Shown piece by piece: positions 33,899 through 42,471 of a stretch of DNA of 59,276 nucleotides; the stretch's first letter is position 1; each line of letters begins with the position of its first letter. The notes under the pieces were generated by a model. That model was not told the DNA's origin. It made no database searches and was given only the letters and a program-made list of their open reading frames with translations. Position numbers and translations under genes: made by a program. The stretch lies in contig JAFKFN010000021.1 of the NCBI GenBank assembly GCA_017308255.1, positions 1 through 59,276 on the forward strand. Reading direction: 5' to 3'. Origin of the DNA: Altererythrobacter sp. Lineage in GTDB: Bacteria; Pseudomonadota; Alphaproteobacteria; Sphingomonadales; Sphingomonadaceae.

Positions 33899-34959
33899 CG
33901 GTGGAGAGCGGCGCGCCTTTGCGCGCGGCCGTAATCGGCTGCGGCGTGATCGCGCATGATCATCTGGCTTTCCTGGCCCGCACATCGAACGGGCGGCTGG
34001 TGGGCCTTTGCGACAAATCCGCCGCGCTCGCCCAGGCGGCGTGCGATCACTACGCCGCGGCGCCGGTCTATACCGATGCATCGGCGATGCTGGCGAACGA
34101 GAAGCCCGACATCGTCCATGTCCTGACGCCACCGCAGACGCACGACGCGATCGTGCGGCAAGCCCTGGCCGCCGGGGCGCATGTCATTTGCGAAAAGCCG
34201 ATGACGGGCACCGCGGCTGAGACCGCCGGTCTGCTCGAGGCGGCGGCGGCGGCGGGGCGCGTGCTTGTCGAAAGCCGCAACCTGCTTTTCAACGATCCGG
34301 TCCTCTCGCTGCTCGAGACGATTCGTGCGGGCCGTATCGGCACGGTGCGCGAGTGCGACGTGTTGCTGCAGCTCGATTTCCTGGCCGGCCCTTTCGGGGA
34401 CACGAACCTGGCGGGCCCTGGCGTGGATCTTCCAGGCGGGGCGGTCCACGATTTCCTGCCCCACCTCGTTTATCTGTTCCAGGAGTTGACCGACACGAAA
34501 GAAGTGAAGGCGGTGCATGGCCGCCTGGAAAACCTTTCGGGAAATCCGCGTGCGGGCTTCGATTTCCTCGACGTGCTGGTCGATGCGGGCGAGGCCCGCG
34601 GGCGGCTGCGGGTCGCCACCGATGTCGAGCCGAGCGCTTTCCGCGTGATCGTGCGCGGATCGCGGGCGAGCGTGGAGACCGATCTGTACAACCCGTTTTT
34701 CCGTTACGAAGGGCCGCCCGACATCGGCAAGCGCGCACCGCTGGGGCAGATGCGCGCCGGCTTCGGCCTGGTGGGCGCGGGGCTGGCGAACCTGCGGAAC
34801 AAGATCGGCCAGCACGGGACCATCCACGGCATGGGGCGGATGCTGGAAGCGGTCTATTCGGCGATCAGGCGAGGCGAAGCGCCGCCGATCACGCCCGACG
34901 ATATCCTCGCGACGGCGCGAATGACCGATGGGATCGTGGCACTGGGGGCAGCCCGGTGA
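33895..34959 (+). CDS. Gfo/Idh/MocA-family oxidoreductase (first of two)
   Basis: A 354-residue NAD(P)-dependent sugar dehydrogenase-type protein. The Rossmann motif is AVIGCGVIAHDHLAFLAR, followed by VHVLTPPQTHDAIV and CEKPMTGTAAET with the catalytic-region Lys. It probably oxidises a nucleotide sugar or cyclic polyol used by the cluster. Both ends overlap neighbouring genes by four bases (ATGA and GTGA), which places it within the operon. A second family member lies at 40496, so two different oxidations, or a redox pair, may be involved. Confidence 0.87.
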   Translation: MTVESGAPLRAAVIGCGVIAHDHLAFLARTSNGRLVGLCDKSAALAQAACDHYAAAPVYTDASAMLANEKPDIVHVLTPPQTHDAIVRQALAAGAHVICEKPMTGTAAETAGLLEAAAAAGRVLVESRNLLFNDPVLSLLETIRAGRIGTVRECDVLLQLDFLAGPFGDTNLAGPGVDLPGGAVHDFLPHLVYLFQELTDTKEVKAVHGRLENLSGNPRAGFDFLDVLVDAGEARGRLRVATDVEPSAFRVIVRGSRASVETDLYNPFFRYEGPPDIGKRAPLGQMRAGFGLVGAGLANLRNKIGQHGTIHGMGRMLEAVYSAIRRGEAPPITPDDILATARMTDGIVALGAAR

Positions 34960-35942
34960 AGGTGCTCGTCACCGGAGCCGGCGGTTTTCTCGGACGCGCC
35001 GTGGTGGTTGAAGCCTTGGCTGCGGGCCACGAGGTGCTGGCGATGCATCGGCCGGCATCGCTGCCCGAAGCCGAGATGGTGCCGGCGGGCGTAACTGTGG
35101 TGCCGGGCGACCTGCGGCAAGGGGGAAGCTGGCGGGATGCGCTCGGCAGCATCGATGCCGTGATCCATTGTGCGGCGGCGGCGAGTGGGGATTTACCGAC
35201 ACAGCTGGCCGGCACGGTGCTGGCGACGGAAAACCTGTTGGCGGCGCTGCCTTCGGGGCTGGCGCGCTTCGCCCATGTCAGCAGTTTTTCGGTCTATGAT
35301 TTCGCCGCGCCGAATTGGCCGGCGGTGCTGGATGAAAATACGCCGCTGGAGCCGCGTCCGCTGCGGCGGGATGCCTATACCCAAACCAAGCTGCGGCAGG
35401 AGCGGATGGTGCGCGAATTCTGCGCGGCGAAGGGCATTCCGCTCGCCGTGTTGAGGCCGGGCGCGATCTATGGACCGGGCAAGCACTGGGATTACGGCAA
35501 GGCGCTGGCGATCGGGCCATTCGACCTGATTTTCGCGCCGCTTTCACGCATGAGGCTGATCCACGTCCGCAATTGCGCGGCGGAGATCGTGGCGGTGCTG
35601 GAACTGCCCGAGCCCGGCGAGACCATGATCAATCTGGTGGATGACGAGCAGCCGACACACTGGGGATACCATCATGGGGCGCGGGGCGCCGGTGCGCCGG
35701 TGGGGCTGGCCGTGCCGGTTCCTTACCTGGCGGTTAGAGCACTGGGCGCATTGGCCTGGCTTGCGAGCAAGACATTCTTCCGCGGCCGGGCCCGCCTGCC
35801 GGAATGGCTGGACCTGCCGCGCCAGCAGGTCCGCTGGCGGCCGATACGCTATCGCAACGCGCTGGCTCGCCGGCTTTTCGGCAAGCAGCAGGTGCGGCTG
35901 AGCGAGGGTTTACAGGAGACTGTGGCGACGACGCTTCCGTAG
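34956..35942 (+). CDS. NAD(P)-dependent epimerase/dehydratase
   Basis: A 328-residue short-chain extended dehydrogenase. The N-terminal nucleotide-binding motif is VTGAGGFLGRAVV (GxxGxxG), and the catalytic motif is represented by DAYTQTKLRQE, a Tyr-x-x-x-Lys variant (YTQTK); LRPGAIYGPG follows. It likely epimerises or reduces a nucleotide sugar. It starts at a GTG overlapping the dehydrogenase stop. The operon pauses after this gene: 110 bases separate it from the next one. Confidence 0.85.
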   Translation: MKVLVTGAGGFLGRAVVVEALAAGHEVLAMHRPASLPEAEMVPAGVTVVPGDLRQGGSWRDALGSIDAVIHCAAAASGDLPTQLAGTVLATENLLAALPSGLARFAHVSSFSVYDFAAPNWPAVLDENTPLEPRPLRRDAYTQTKLRQERMVREFCAAKGIPLAVLRPGAIYGPGKHWDYGKALAIGPFDLIFAPLSRMRLIHVRNCAAEIVAVLELPEPGETMINLVDDEQPTHWGYHHGARGAGAPVGLAVPVPYLAVRALGALAWLASKTFFRGRARLPEWLDLPRQQVRWRPIRYRNALARRLFGKQQVRLSEGLQETVATTLP

Positions 35943-35971
35943 TCGTCATATAACCTATTTGGATATATACT
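35943..35971 (+). promoter_or_regulatory. Candidate promoter for the spike-like gene pair
   Basis: TCGTCA at 35943-35948, a 17-base spacer and TATACT at 35966-35971, located about 80 bases before the ATG at 36053. The -10 matches five of six consensus bases, the -35 four of six. If real, the spike-like pair has its own transcript. Confidence 0.4.
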
Positions 35972-36052
35972 GCTTTCCTACACGCCTGGAACGGTGATAG
36001 CCGATGTGCGAGGGCGCCGCTGGTGGGGCGCCCACGACAGAAAGGTTTCGCC

Positions 36053-36319
36053 ATGTCTTCCGACCGGTTCTCCCATCATTCCGATTCGCCGAGCAGCCCC
36101 GCGCGTCATGCCTTTGCCGTGTCGCCCAGCGATTCGGTTTCGCTGTCACCGCTTCCGAAGGCGCTGTTCGTCGGGGGCGCGGGCACGATCACGCTTCGGA
36201 CGATCGATTCGCCGGCCGACGTCACGCTCGAGGTTCAGGCTGGCCAGATCCTTCCGCTGAGGGCGCTCTATGTTCGTGCGAATGGCACCGCGGCGAGCGG
36301 CCTGGTGGCGCTGGCATGA
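36053..36319 (+). CDS. Spike base protein of the RCAP_Rcc01079 (GTA head spike) family
   Basis: An 88-residue protein, MSSDRFSHHSDSPSSPARHA then PLPKALFVGGAGTITLRT and ILPLRALYVRANGTAASGLVAL. This pattern matches the small head-spike base protein family named after Rhodobacter capsulatus rcc01079 (GhsA), part of the spikes on gene transfer agent heads that bind capsular polysaccharide. No other phage or GTA genes are nearby. AAAGG lies about seven bases before the ATG at 36053. The next gene overlaps by four bases (ATGA), mirroring the GTA order base then fibre. The family call is from memory of its sequence pattern. Confidence 0.72.
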   Translation: MSSDRFSHHSDSPSSPARHAFAVSPSDSVSLSPLPKALFVGGAGTITLRTIDSPADVTLEVQAGQILPLRALYVRANGTAASGLVALA

Positions 36320-38961
36320 TGCTGGACGCGTCCATTTCCTGCACCGGGCTCCCGGCGACCCACAGCGTGGCGCGTGGAGAAGCCGCACCACCCTTCAGGG
36401 TTTCCACCGTGGTCATCGAAGGCGACGGCATCACCTCGGCGCTGCCTTCGGCCCCCTCGAACGATTTCTACTCTTATCGCTATGCCGAGAGCCGGCCGGA
36501 CCTCGCCATCGCGGTCCGGGCGCAAGAAGGTCGCGTTATCGGGACGGCCGCGAACCTTGATGACGGCGGCAATTCGCTGATCGGCAAAGTGGCTGAGGAC
36601 ATGGCTTATGAGCCGGACCTCATCACCGCGCTGATCGGCGCGCATGACATATCGACCGGCAGTGCGGTCACATACAAGGCGACCCTCATCGCCTGGCATG
36701 CGGCCGTGAAGGCGCGTCGGCCAGGGTGCCGCGTGGCCTGGTCCGCCCCCCTTCCTTACAACCCCGACCAGAGCCAATCGACTTACGCCAGTTTCACGGC
36801 GCAGCGGGCGATCGTCATGGCCGATGCGCGCGATCCGGCGGTGTGGGGCCAGTGGGCGGATTATTACCTGCCGTTGGCCGAGCATCCCGATTGGGCGGAG
36901 ATCGGCAGCGCGCTCTATGCCGACAGCATGCATCCGACCGCCTTCGATGCGGTGAACGGGATGGGCGGGCAGAACCGCCTTTACGACCAGTTCGCGGCGG
37001 CGCTTGACAGCATAGCGGATGCGACGCGCATCAATGCCAATGCGCCTTACGGCAAGGTGTGGCCGGAGGATGAAGACGGCCTGGCTACCGAGGCTCAACT
37101 CGTGCGGCGATTCGTCATCTCGGGCATTGCTCATAAGGGGCTTTCATCCGGCGTCTCCGTGTCCGGGGGCGAGGTGCGGCTGAACGGCGGCGCTTACGGC
37201 ACCCGCATCGGGCGGATTTATAATGGAGACGTGATCGACCTCCGGCTGACTACCAGCGCCGAGGGAGAGACGGCCACCGTGGTAACGTTGACCATCGGCG
37301 GCGAGACGCGTGAGATCGGCTATACCACGGCGGCCGGGGCCGGGGGCGAGGTTCCACCGAAGGTCCTCTCCGAAGGCGATAGTATCTCGGCGTCCACCGA
37401 TCCGGCCAGCTTCACGCGCCTCTGGGCGGCGGATCATCCGACCGTCGTCTACGCCAACCATGCGGTCGGCGGGGCGCAGCTTGGCTTCACGGGTGACACG
37501 CTGCCGGCGAATACCCTCTATGCACGGCAAGCGGATGCACTGGCCTACGAGCCGACGCACCTGGTGCTTCTGATCGGGGCGAACGATCTGGCCGGCGATA
37601 CGACAGCTTATGTCTCGCGGCTCTATGCCTACCTCGCGCCGTTCAAGGCGGCCGGCACCACGATCGTTCTGTGCACGGTGCTTCCACGCGATTCCTCCGG
37701 GTGGCAGGACAAGATGGATGCGTTCAACGCCCGCTTGCGGCTCGACGAGGGGACGGAGTTCGATTTCCTGGTCGATTTCGCGACGAGTGAGGCGGGAGCC
37801 TGGGGCGCGCAGCTCGATACCGCCCTCTATGGCGACGGGCTCCATCCCACGGCCGCTGGCCATGCCTTGCTCAAGCGGGTGTTCGCGCCTGTCATCAATC
37901 ATGCGCTGGGCATCCCCAACGAGCCGCTCGACTTCGCGTTCGAACCCCAGGCCGCGGCCGATGCGGACACGGATTACGACAGCGCGCCATACGCCGTGGC
38001 CGGGCTCTATCCGGGCGAGACCCGCCCCTATTCGGTGAGCGCGGGCGGTGCGATCTCCAGGAACGGAGGGGCTTACGTCATCGATGGCGCTGGATTCGTC
38101 GTCAACGGCGACACGATCAGCGTCCGCAATCATTCCTCGACCGACCCGGCAGTGCAAACCGATGTGACGGCGATAATCGGCACGAGTAGCGCGACTTATT
38201 CGGTAACGACGGCCGGCGCTGGATCGCGTTTGTGGGTGCCGAGTGATCTGGGCTCTAAGTTGGCGCTTTGGTTGCGGCCGGAGGATATCCTCGGAGATGA
38301 CGGCGATGAGATCGACGCCTGGACGGATTCGAGCGGCAACGCCGTCGCCGTCTCCAGTGCCGGATCGAGCAGCAAGCCGCGTATCAAGATCGCCGCGCTG
38401 AACGGGTTCAAGGTCGTGAACATGGACGGCGTGCGGCAGGGGCATTTCACGCTGCCGACCGCATACCTGGACGGGCGATCGACGTCCGCCACGTTCTTCG
38501 TATCGAAGAACAGTTTCGACCCGAACACCAGGGACTTCGCGCCACCGGTGGGGCGGTTCGGCACCGATGGGTCGGGCGAGTTCTACCCCTATACGACCGG
38601 CGACATCTATTCCGCCTATGGGACGAATACGCGTTACCGGATCAGTGCCGCGAGACCGGGCCTTGCCGAGTGGCGCTTCGCCTCGTTCCAATCCGCCGCG
38701 AACGATTGGCGCTATTATGTTGACGGCAGCGTGATCCACGCCCTGATCGCCAATACCGTGGCCTTCGGCACTACCCCTGCGATTGGGGCAGGGTATTATA
38801 ACGATTATTTCGACGGCCAGATCGCCGAAGTGATCGACTGCAACGAGGCGTTGACCACGACCGAACGGCAACGCGTCGAAGGCTATCTGGCCTGGAAGTT
38901 CGGCCTTGAGAGCAATCTCCCGGGCGAGCATCCATACGCGTCCGCCGCGCCAACGATTTAG
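36316..38961 (+). CDS. Large spike-fibre-like protein: two SGNH domains, two beta repeats, LamG-like end
   Basis: 881 residues with no clear signal peptide. SGNH domain 1 (about 31-235) is degraded: GDG at 36-38 replaces GDS and IGAHD (107-111) replaces GxND, though D203/H206 remain. A beta-repeat (about 280-339, with SVSGGEVRLNGGAYG) follows. SGNH domain 2 (about 347-530) is complete: S356 in EGDS, G in AVGGAQLG, N423 in IGAND, D507 and H510 in DGLHP. A second related beta-repeat (about 572-632) and a concanavalin/LamG-like module (about 645-865) close the protein. It probably binds and deacylates a polysaccharide. Start at ATG 36316 overlaps the spike-base stop; the frame is open further upstream but lies inside that gene. 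Confidence 0.8.
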   Translation: MMLDASISCTGLPATHSVARGEAAPPFRVSTVVIEGDGITSALPSAPSNDFYSYRYAESRPDLAIAVRAQEGRVIGTAANLDDGGNSLIGKVAEDMAYEPDLITALIGAHDISTGSAVTYKATLIAWHAAVKARRPGCRVAWSAPLPYNPDQSQSTYASFTAQRAIVMADARDPAVWGQWADYYLPLAEHPDWAEIGSALYADSMHPTAFDAVNGMGGQNRLYDQFAAALDSIADATRINANAPYGKVWPEDEDGLATEAQLVRRFVISGIAHKGLSSGVSVSGGEVRLNGGAYGTRIGRIYNGDVIDLRLTTSAEGETATVVTLTIGGETREIGYTTAAGAGGEVPPKVLSEGDSISASTDPASFTRLWAADHPTVVYANHAVGGAQLGFTGDTLPANTLYARQADALAYEPTHLVLLIGANDLAGDTTAYVSRLYAYLAPFKAAGTTIVLCTVLPRDSSGWQDKMDAFNARLRLDEGTEFDFLVDFATSEAGAWGAQLDTALYGDGLHPTAAGHALLKRVFAPVINHALGIPNEPLDFAFEPQAAADADTDYDSAPYAVAGLYPGETRPYSVSAGGAISRNGGAYVIDGAGFVVNGDTISVRNHSSTDPAVQTDVTAIIGTSSATYSVTTAGAGSRLWVPSDLGSKLALWLRPEDILGDDGDEIDAWTDSSGNAVAVSSAGSSSKPRIKIAALNGFKVVNMDGVRQGHFTLPTAYLDGRSTSATFFVSKNSFDPNTRDFAPPVGRFGTDGSGEFYPYTTGDIYSAYGTNTRYRISAARPGLAEWRFASFQSAANDWRYYVDGSVIHALIANTVAFGTTPAIGAGYYNDYFDGQIAEVIDCNEALTTTERQRVEGYLAWKFGLESNLPGEHPYASAAPTI

Positions 38962-38968
38962 GAGCAAG

Positions 38969-40342
38969 ATGATGATGCGCCATCTCTTCGCCGCTTTGGT
39001 TCTGGCGCTGATCCTGCCTGTTTCTGCCCGGGCACAGCAGGACACCGAGAAATGCGCCACTGTCACCGTCAGTCGCGCGAGCGAGGCCGATGTGCCCGCG
39101 CTGTTGGCCGATGCTGCGTGTTTCGCCAGTGCGCTGGTCTCAGCGGCGGATAGCCAGGAATTGCGGCTGAGGAAGGCGCGCGAACTCGTCGGCCGGCCGG
39201 ACGGTCCGCCGGAAGCCAGCCCTGGCGATCCGCATGCCGGCCACGTCATGCCTGCGGCGCCGGTGGGCGAGTGGGTGCCTTCGCCCTCGCTGGAAGGCAG
39301 TGCGCCCTTGAAGGCCGAGTTCCCGGTGGCGCAGGGCCTGGCCCCTTCTTGGGGCACCGGCGCCATTCCCGACATCTACGACAAGAACGAGGGCGCTTTT
39401 CGCTTCACCTGCGGGGGCGATGGGCCGGTCAATTATGACGATCCGCTGCTTTATCCGAAGCAGCCCGGCAAGAGCCACCTGCACAAGTTCTGGGGCCCGG
39501 CGAAGATCGATGCCTTCAGCACGACGGAGAGCCTCGCCCAGCAGCGCGATTCGAACTGCAATTATGGACCGAATACGCTCAATCGCTCCGGCTATTGGAT
39601 GCCGGCACTGGTGAACGAAGCCGGGCAGGTGGTGAACCCGGACCTGGTGAGCGTCTATTACAAGCGCTGGCGCTCGATCTCGCCGTTCTGCCAGGCGCGC
39701 AGCGGCAAGGCGGCGGGAACCTGCCTGCCGCTGCCGAACGGGATCAAGTTCATCTTCGGATGGGACCCGACCCGGCCGGACGAGCCGGGCCAGGGGATGA
39801 GCTGGTATTGCGTGGGGCCGAAGAACGAGGATCGCGGCGGGCACTTCCCCGATCTGGATGCGCTGTTCGCCAGCGGCTGCAAGGCGGGTGATACGCTGGT
39901 GGCGGACCTGATGGCGCCGAACTGCTGGGATGGAAAGCATCTCGACGCGCCGGATCACCGGGCGCACATGGCCTGGGGCGACTATGGCGATTGGGGCTAC
40001 TATCGCTGTCCGGCCTCCCATCCATACCTGATCCCGCAGACCCAGAACAAGGCGACCTGGATCGTCTCGGCCGACATGATCCGGCCGGACGGGACCTCGG
40101 CCGTGCGGCTTTCCAGCGATGCGATGAAAGCCGGGGCGAAGCCGGGCGGGACGCTGCACGCCGATTACATCGAGGCGTGGATCGGCGAAGCGAAGGCTAT
40201 GTGGACCGAGCACTGTATCGAGGAAGGGCTGAGCTGCTCCGGCGGTGATCTCGGCAACGGAAAACAACTGATCGGGGCTTCGCAGCCGAAATATGGATGG
40301 ACGAACCCCAAGCGGCTGGCGGCGGCTCCGGCGCAGCCGTAG
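38969..40342 (+). CDS. DUF1996 protein, secreted (second copy)
   Basis: A 457-residue protein with a classical signal peptide (MMMRHLFAALVLALILPVSA, cleavage near ARA), a polar region (about 25-105) and a DUF1996 domain. The domain shares long blocks with the copy at 24141: QPGKSHLHKFWG, IFGWDPTRP, PNCWDGKHLDAPDHRAHMAWG, YYRCPASHPYLIPQ and GGDLGNGKQLIGASQP. Unlike that copy it lacks a lipobox. The ATG at 38969 follows GGAG and lies seven bases after the SGNH fibre-like gene, so the two are probably co-transcribed. The function of DUF1996 is unknown in bacteria; a polysaccharide role is inference from position. Confidence 0.82.
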   Translation: MMMRHLFAALVLALILPVSARAQQDTEKCATVTVSRASEADVPALLADAACFASALVSAADSQELRLRKARELVGRPDGPPEASPGDPHAGHVMPAAPVGEWVPSPSLEGSAPLKAEFPVAQGLAPSWGTGAIPDIYDKNEGAFRFTCGGDGPVNYDDPLLYPKQPGKSHLHKFWGPAKIDAFSTTESLAQQRDSNCNYGPNTLNRSGYWMPALVNEAGQVVNPDLVSVYYKRWRSISPFCQARSGKAAGTCLPLPNGIKFIFGWDPTRPDEPGQGMSWYCVGPKNEDRGGHFPDLDALFASGCKAGDTLVADLMAPNCWDGKHLDAPDHRAHMAWGDYGDWGYYRCPASHPYLIPQTQNKATWIVSADMIRPDGTSAVRLSSDAMKAGAKPGGTLHADYIEAWIGEAKAMWTEHCIEEGLSCSGGDLGNGKQLIGASQPKYGWTNPKRLAAAPAQP

Positions 40343-40495
40343 CGGCGAGACCTTAACGGCCGCTGCTGCTGATCAGCCGGCGGGACTTGCATGAGGCCCG
40401 CCGTCCTGTTGCTTATTCAGCGTTAACGATTGGCGGCTAGAGGTCCGTGCTTGACAGGATAAGCGCGTCGCGGCCATCGCGCTGGGTGCCTGGGC

Positions 40496-41605
40496 ATGAA
40501 GGGGGTCGGGACTTTGTCCATCAATGTTGCGGTGGTTGGGCTCGGCAAGATGGGCCTTTCGCACTTGTCGATCCTGAACGCGCTCGACGATTTCACCGTC
40601 GCCGCGATCTGCGACAATTCGACGCTCGTTGGCGGCGTGCTGGGCAAGTACACCGGCCTCAAGTATGTGGCCGATTACGACGACTTGCTGGCCTTGCCCG
40701 AATTGCAGGCCGTCGTCATCGCCACGCCCACCGTCGCGCATGAGCCGATGGTCCGCAAGGCGCTGGAGCGGGGCCTGCATGTCTTCTGCGAGAAACCGCT
40801 GACTCTTTCGGCGGAAGAGAGCGAAGCACTCGCCGCGCTGGCGGATTCGAAGGGTCTGGTGACCCAGGTCGGCTATCACAACCGCTTCATCGGCACCTTT
40901 GGTGAAGTCCGCGCCTTGATCGGGAAGGGCGCGCTGGGGCGTGTGACCCACGTGCAGGGCGAAGCCTATGGCCCGGTCGTTCTGCGGCCGACCAAGCCCA
41001 CCTGGCGTGGCAAGGCCGGGCAAGGGGGCGGGTGCCTTTACGATTACGCGGCTCATCCGCTCAACTTGCTCAACTGGTATTTCGGCCGGCCCGAGGCATG
41101 CAGCGGCGCGCTACTCAAGACGGGTTTTTCGGCCGAGGTGGATGACGAGGTCTATGCCACGCTCGGTTTTCCGGGCGGGGTCACCGGGCAGCTGTCGGTC
41201 AATTGGTCCGACGCTTCGGTCCGCAAGATGACCACGCGCGTCACCGTCTGGGGCGAAGGTGGCAAGATTTATGCGGATCGGCAGGAGATCCAGGTGTTCC
41301 TGACCGGTACCGCGCCGATACCGGAAGGTTATCGGGAAGGCTGGACCGTGCGGTATATCACCGACCTCCAGCCGCCCGTCAGCTTCTACCTGCGCGGCGA
41401 GGAGTATAGCGCCCAGCTCGAGGCGTTCGGACGGGCAATCCTGGATGCCGGATCCGTGCGCGAAAACGGCTTCGGGGCTTCTGCTGATACAGATGCGGCG
41501 ATCGAGATGATCCGCGCCGCCGCGTCGGGTGACGTGGGCACGATTGCTTCCACCCCGACACCGCGACGCACAGGCGGTTTCATCGGCCGGGTTCTCGGGC
41601 GCTGA
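40496..41605 (+). CDS. Gfo/Idh/MocA-family oxidoreductase (second of two)
   Basis: A 369-residue NAD(P)-dependent dehydrogenase with the N-terminal Rossmann motif VAVVGLGKMGLSHLSIL, then VVIATPTVAHEPMV, HVFCEKPLTLSAEES and the DYAAHPLNLLNWYFG region with a conserved His. It differs from the first copy at 33895 by sequence and length, so they are not a recent duplication. It follows a 153-base gap with no evident terminator and overlaps the next gene by one base (TGATG). The likely role is nucleotide-sugar oxidation for the polysaccharide. Confidence 0.87.
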   Translation: MKGVGTLSINVAVVGLGKMGLSHLSILNALDDFTVAAICDNSTLVGGVLGKYTGLKYVADYDDLLALPELQAVVIATPTVAHEPMVRKALERGLHVFCEKPLTLSAEESEALAALADSKGLVTQVGYHNRFIGTFGEVRALIGKGALGRVTHVQGEAYGPVVLRPTKPTWRGKAGQGGGCLYDYAAHPLNLLNWYFGRPEACSGALLKTGFSAEVDDEVYATLGFPGGVTGQLSVNWSDASVRKMTTRVTVWGEGGKIYADRQEIQVFLTGTAPIPEGYREGWTVRYITDLQPPVSFYLRGEEYSAQLEAFGRAILDAGSVRENGFGASADTDAAIEMIRAAASGDVGTIASTPTPRRTGGFIGRVLGR

Positions 41606-42468
41606 TGAACAACGTTATTCCAGCTGAACGCGCAGGCTTCCTGCCGTGGACGCGCTCCCGGCTGCTCAACGCCTGGGTCGACAACCTGACGATCCCCGAG
41701 ATCATCGAGCGGCTGGACGAGGGCATGCTGTTCACGCTCAACCCCGATCATCTCTATCATTTGCAGCGCAATCCCGATTTCGCGGCAGCTTATCGGGATG
41801 CCGTCATGGTCTCTTCCGACAGCAAGTACGTCTATTGGGCATTGGGGCTGATCGGCCGGCGCATCCAGTGCAAGACATCCGGGTCCGACATTGTGCCGGC
41901 CTATTACAGGCATCACGCCGCCAATCCGGACGTGCGCATCTTCTTTCTCGGCGCCAGGCCGGGGATTGCGCAAAGGGCATTGGAACGAGTGAACGGCATC
42001 GTCGGACGTAATATCGTGGTGGGCGCGCATGGCCCTTCATTCAACTTCGTGAACGACGCGGATGAGACGCGCGACGTGATCGAAATGATCAACGCATCGG
42101 GCGCCACCTGCCTGATCGTCGGTCTGGGCGCACCCAAGCAGGAAGTGTGGATGCATCGCAACCGCCACCGGATGCCTGGGGTGAAGGTCTACATGGGGGT
42201 CGGTGCGGTCATCGATTACGAGGCGGAGGCGGTGAAGCGGGCGCCTGCCTGGATGAACCGCAATGGCCTGGAATGGGTCTATCGCATGGCCACCGAGCCC
42301 CGCCGTTATTGGCGGCGCTATGCGCGGACGCTGGAGTTTTTCTGGCAGGTCCTGCTCGACCGGCTGGGCTTCTATCGGCCGCCGCCGTTCCCTTCGCCCG
42401 CCAGCGAAAGCGGCCGCGTGATCACGCCGCTTTCCCGCCACGTATGGGCTTCGAACGAGACGAGATAG
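41605..42468 (+). CDS. WecB/TagA/CpsF-family glycosyltransferase
   Basis: A 287-residue protein of GT family 26: VDNLTIPEIIERLDEGMLFTLNPDHLYHLQ, then SSDSKYVYWALGLIG, FFLGARPG and the GLGAPKQEVWMHRNR signature. Known members transfer N-acetylmannosamine or related acidic aminosugars to lipid-linked acceptors, typically adding the second sugar. The acceptor here is presumably the primed undecaprenyl lipid. Start and stop sit tight against neighbours, indicating one operon with the dehydrogenase upstream and the unknown protein downstream. Confidence 0.88.
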   Translation: MNNVIPAERAGFLPWTRSRLLNAWVDNLTIPEIIERLDEGMLFTLNPDHLYHLQRNPDFAAAYRDAVMVSSDSKYVYWALGLIGRRIQCKTSGSDIVPAYYRHHAANPDVRIFFLGARPGIAQRALERVNGIVGRNIVVGAHGPSFNFVNDADETRDVIEMINASGATCLIVGLGAPKQEVWMHRNRHRMPGVKVYMGVGAVIDYEAEAVKRAPAWMNRNGLEWVYRMATEPRRYWRRYARTLEFFWQVLLDRLGFYRPPPFPSPASESGRVITPLSRHVWASNETR

Positions 42469-42471
42469 GCC

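Noticed and set aside
40451-40456. TTGACA as a -35 box before the second Gfo/Idh/MocA gene
   Set aside because: No acceptable -10 box is found 16 to 18 bases downstream, so no promoter is called.
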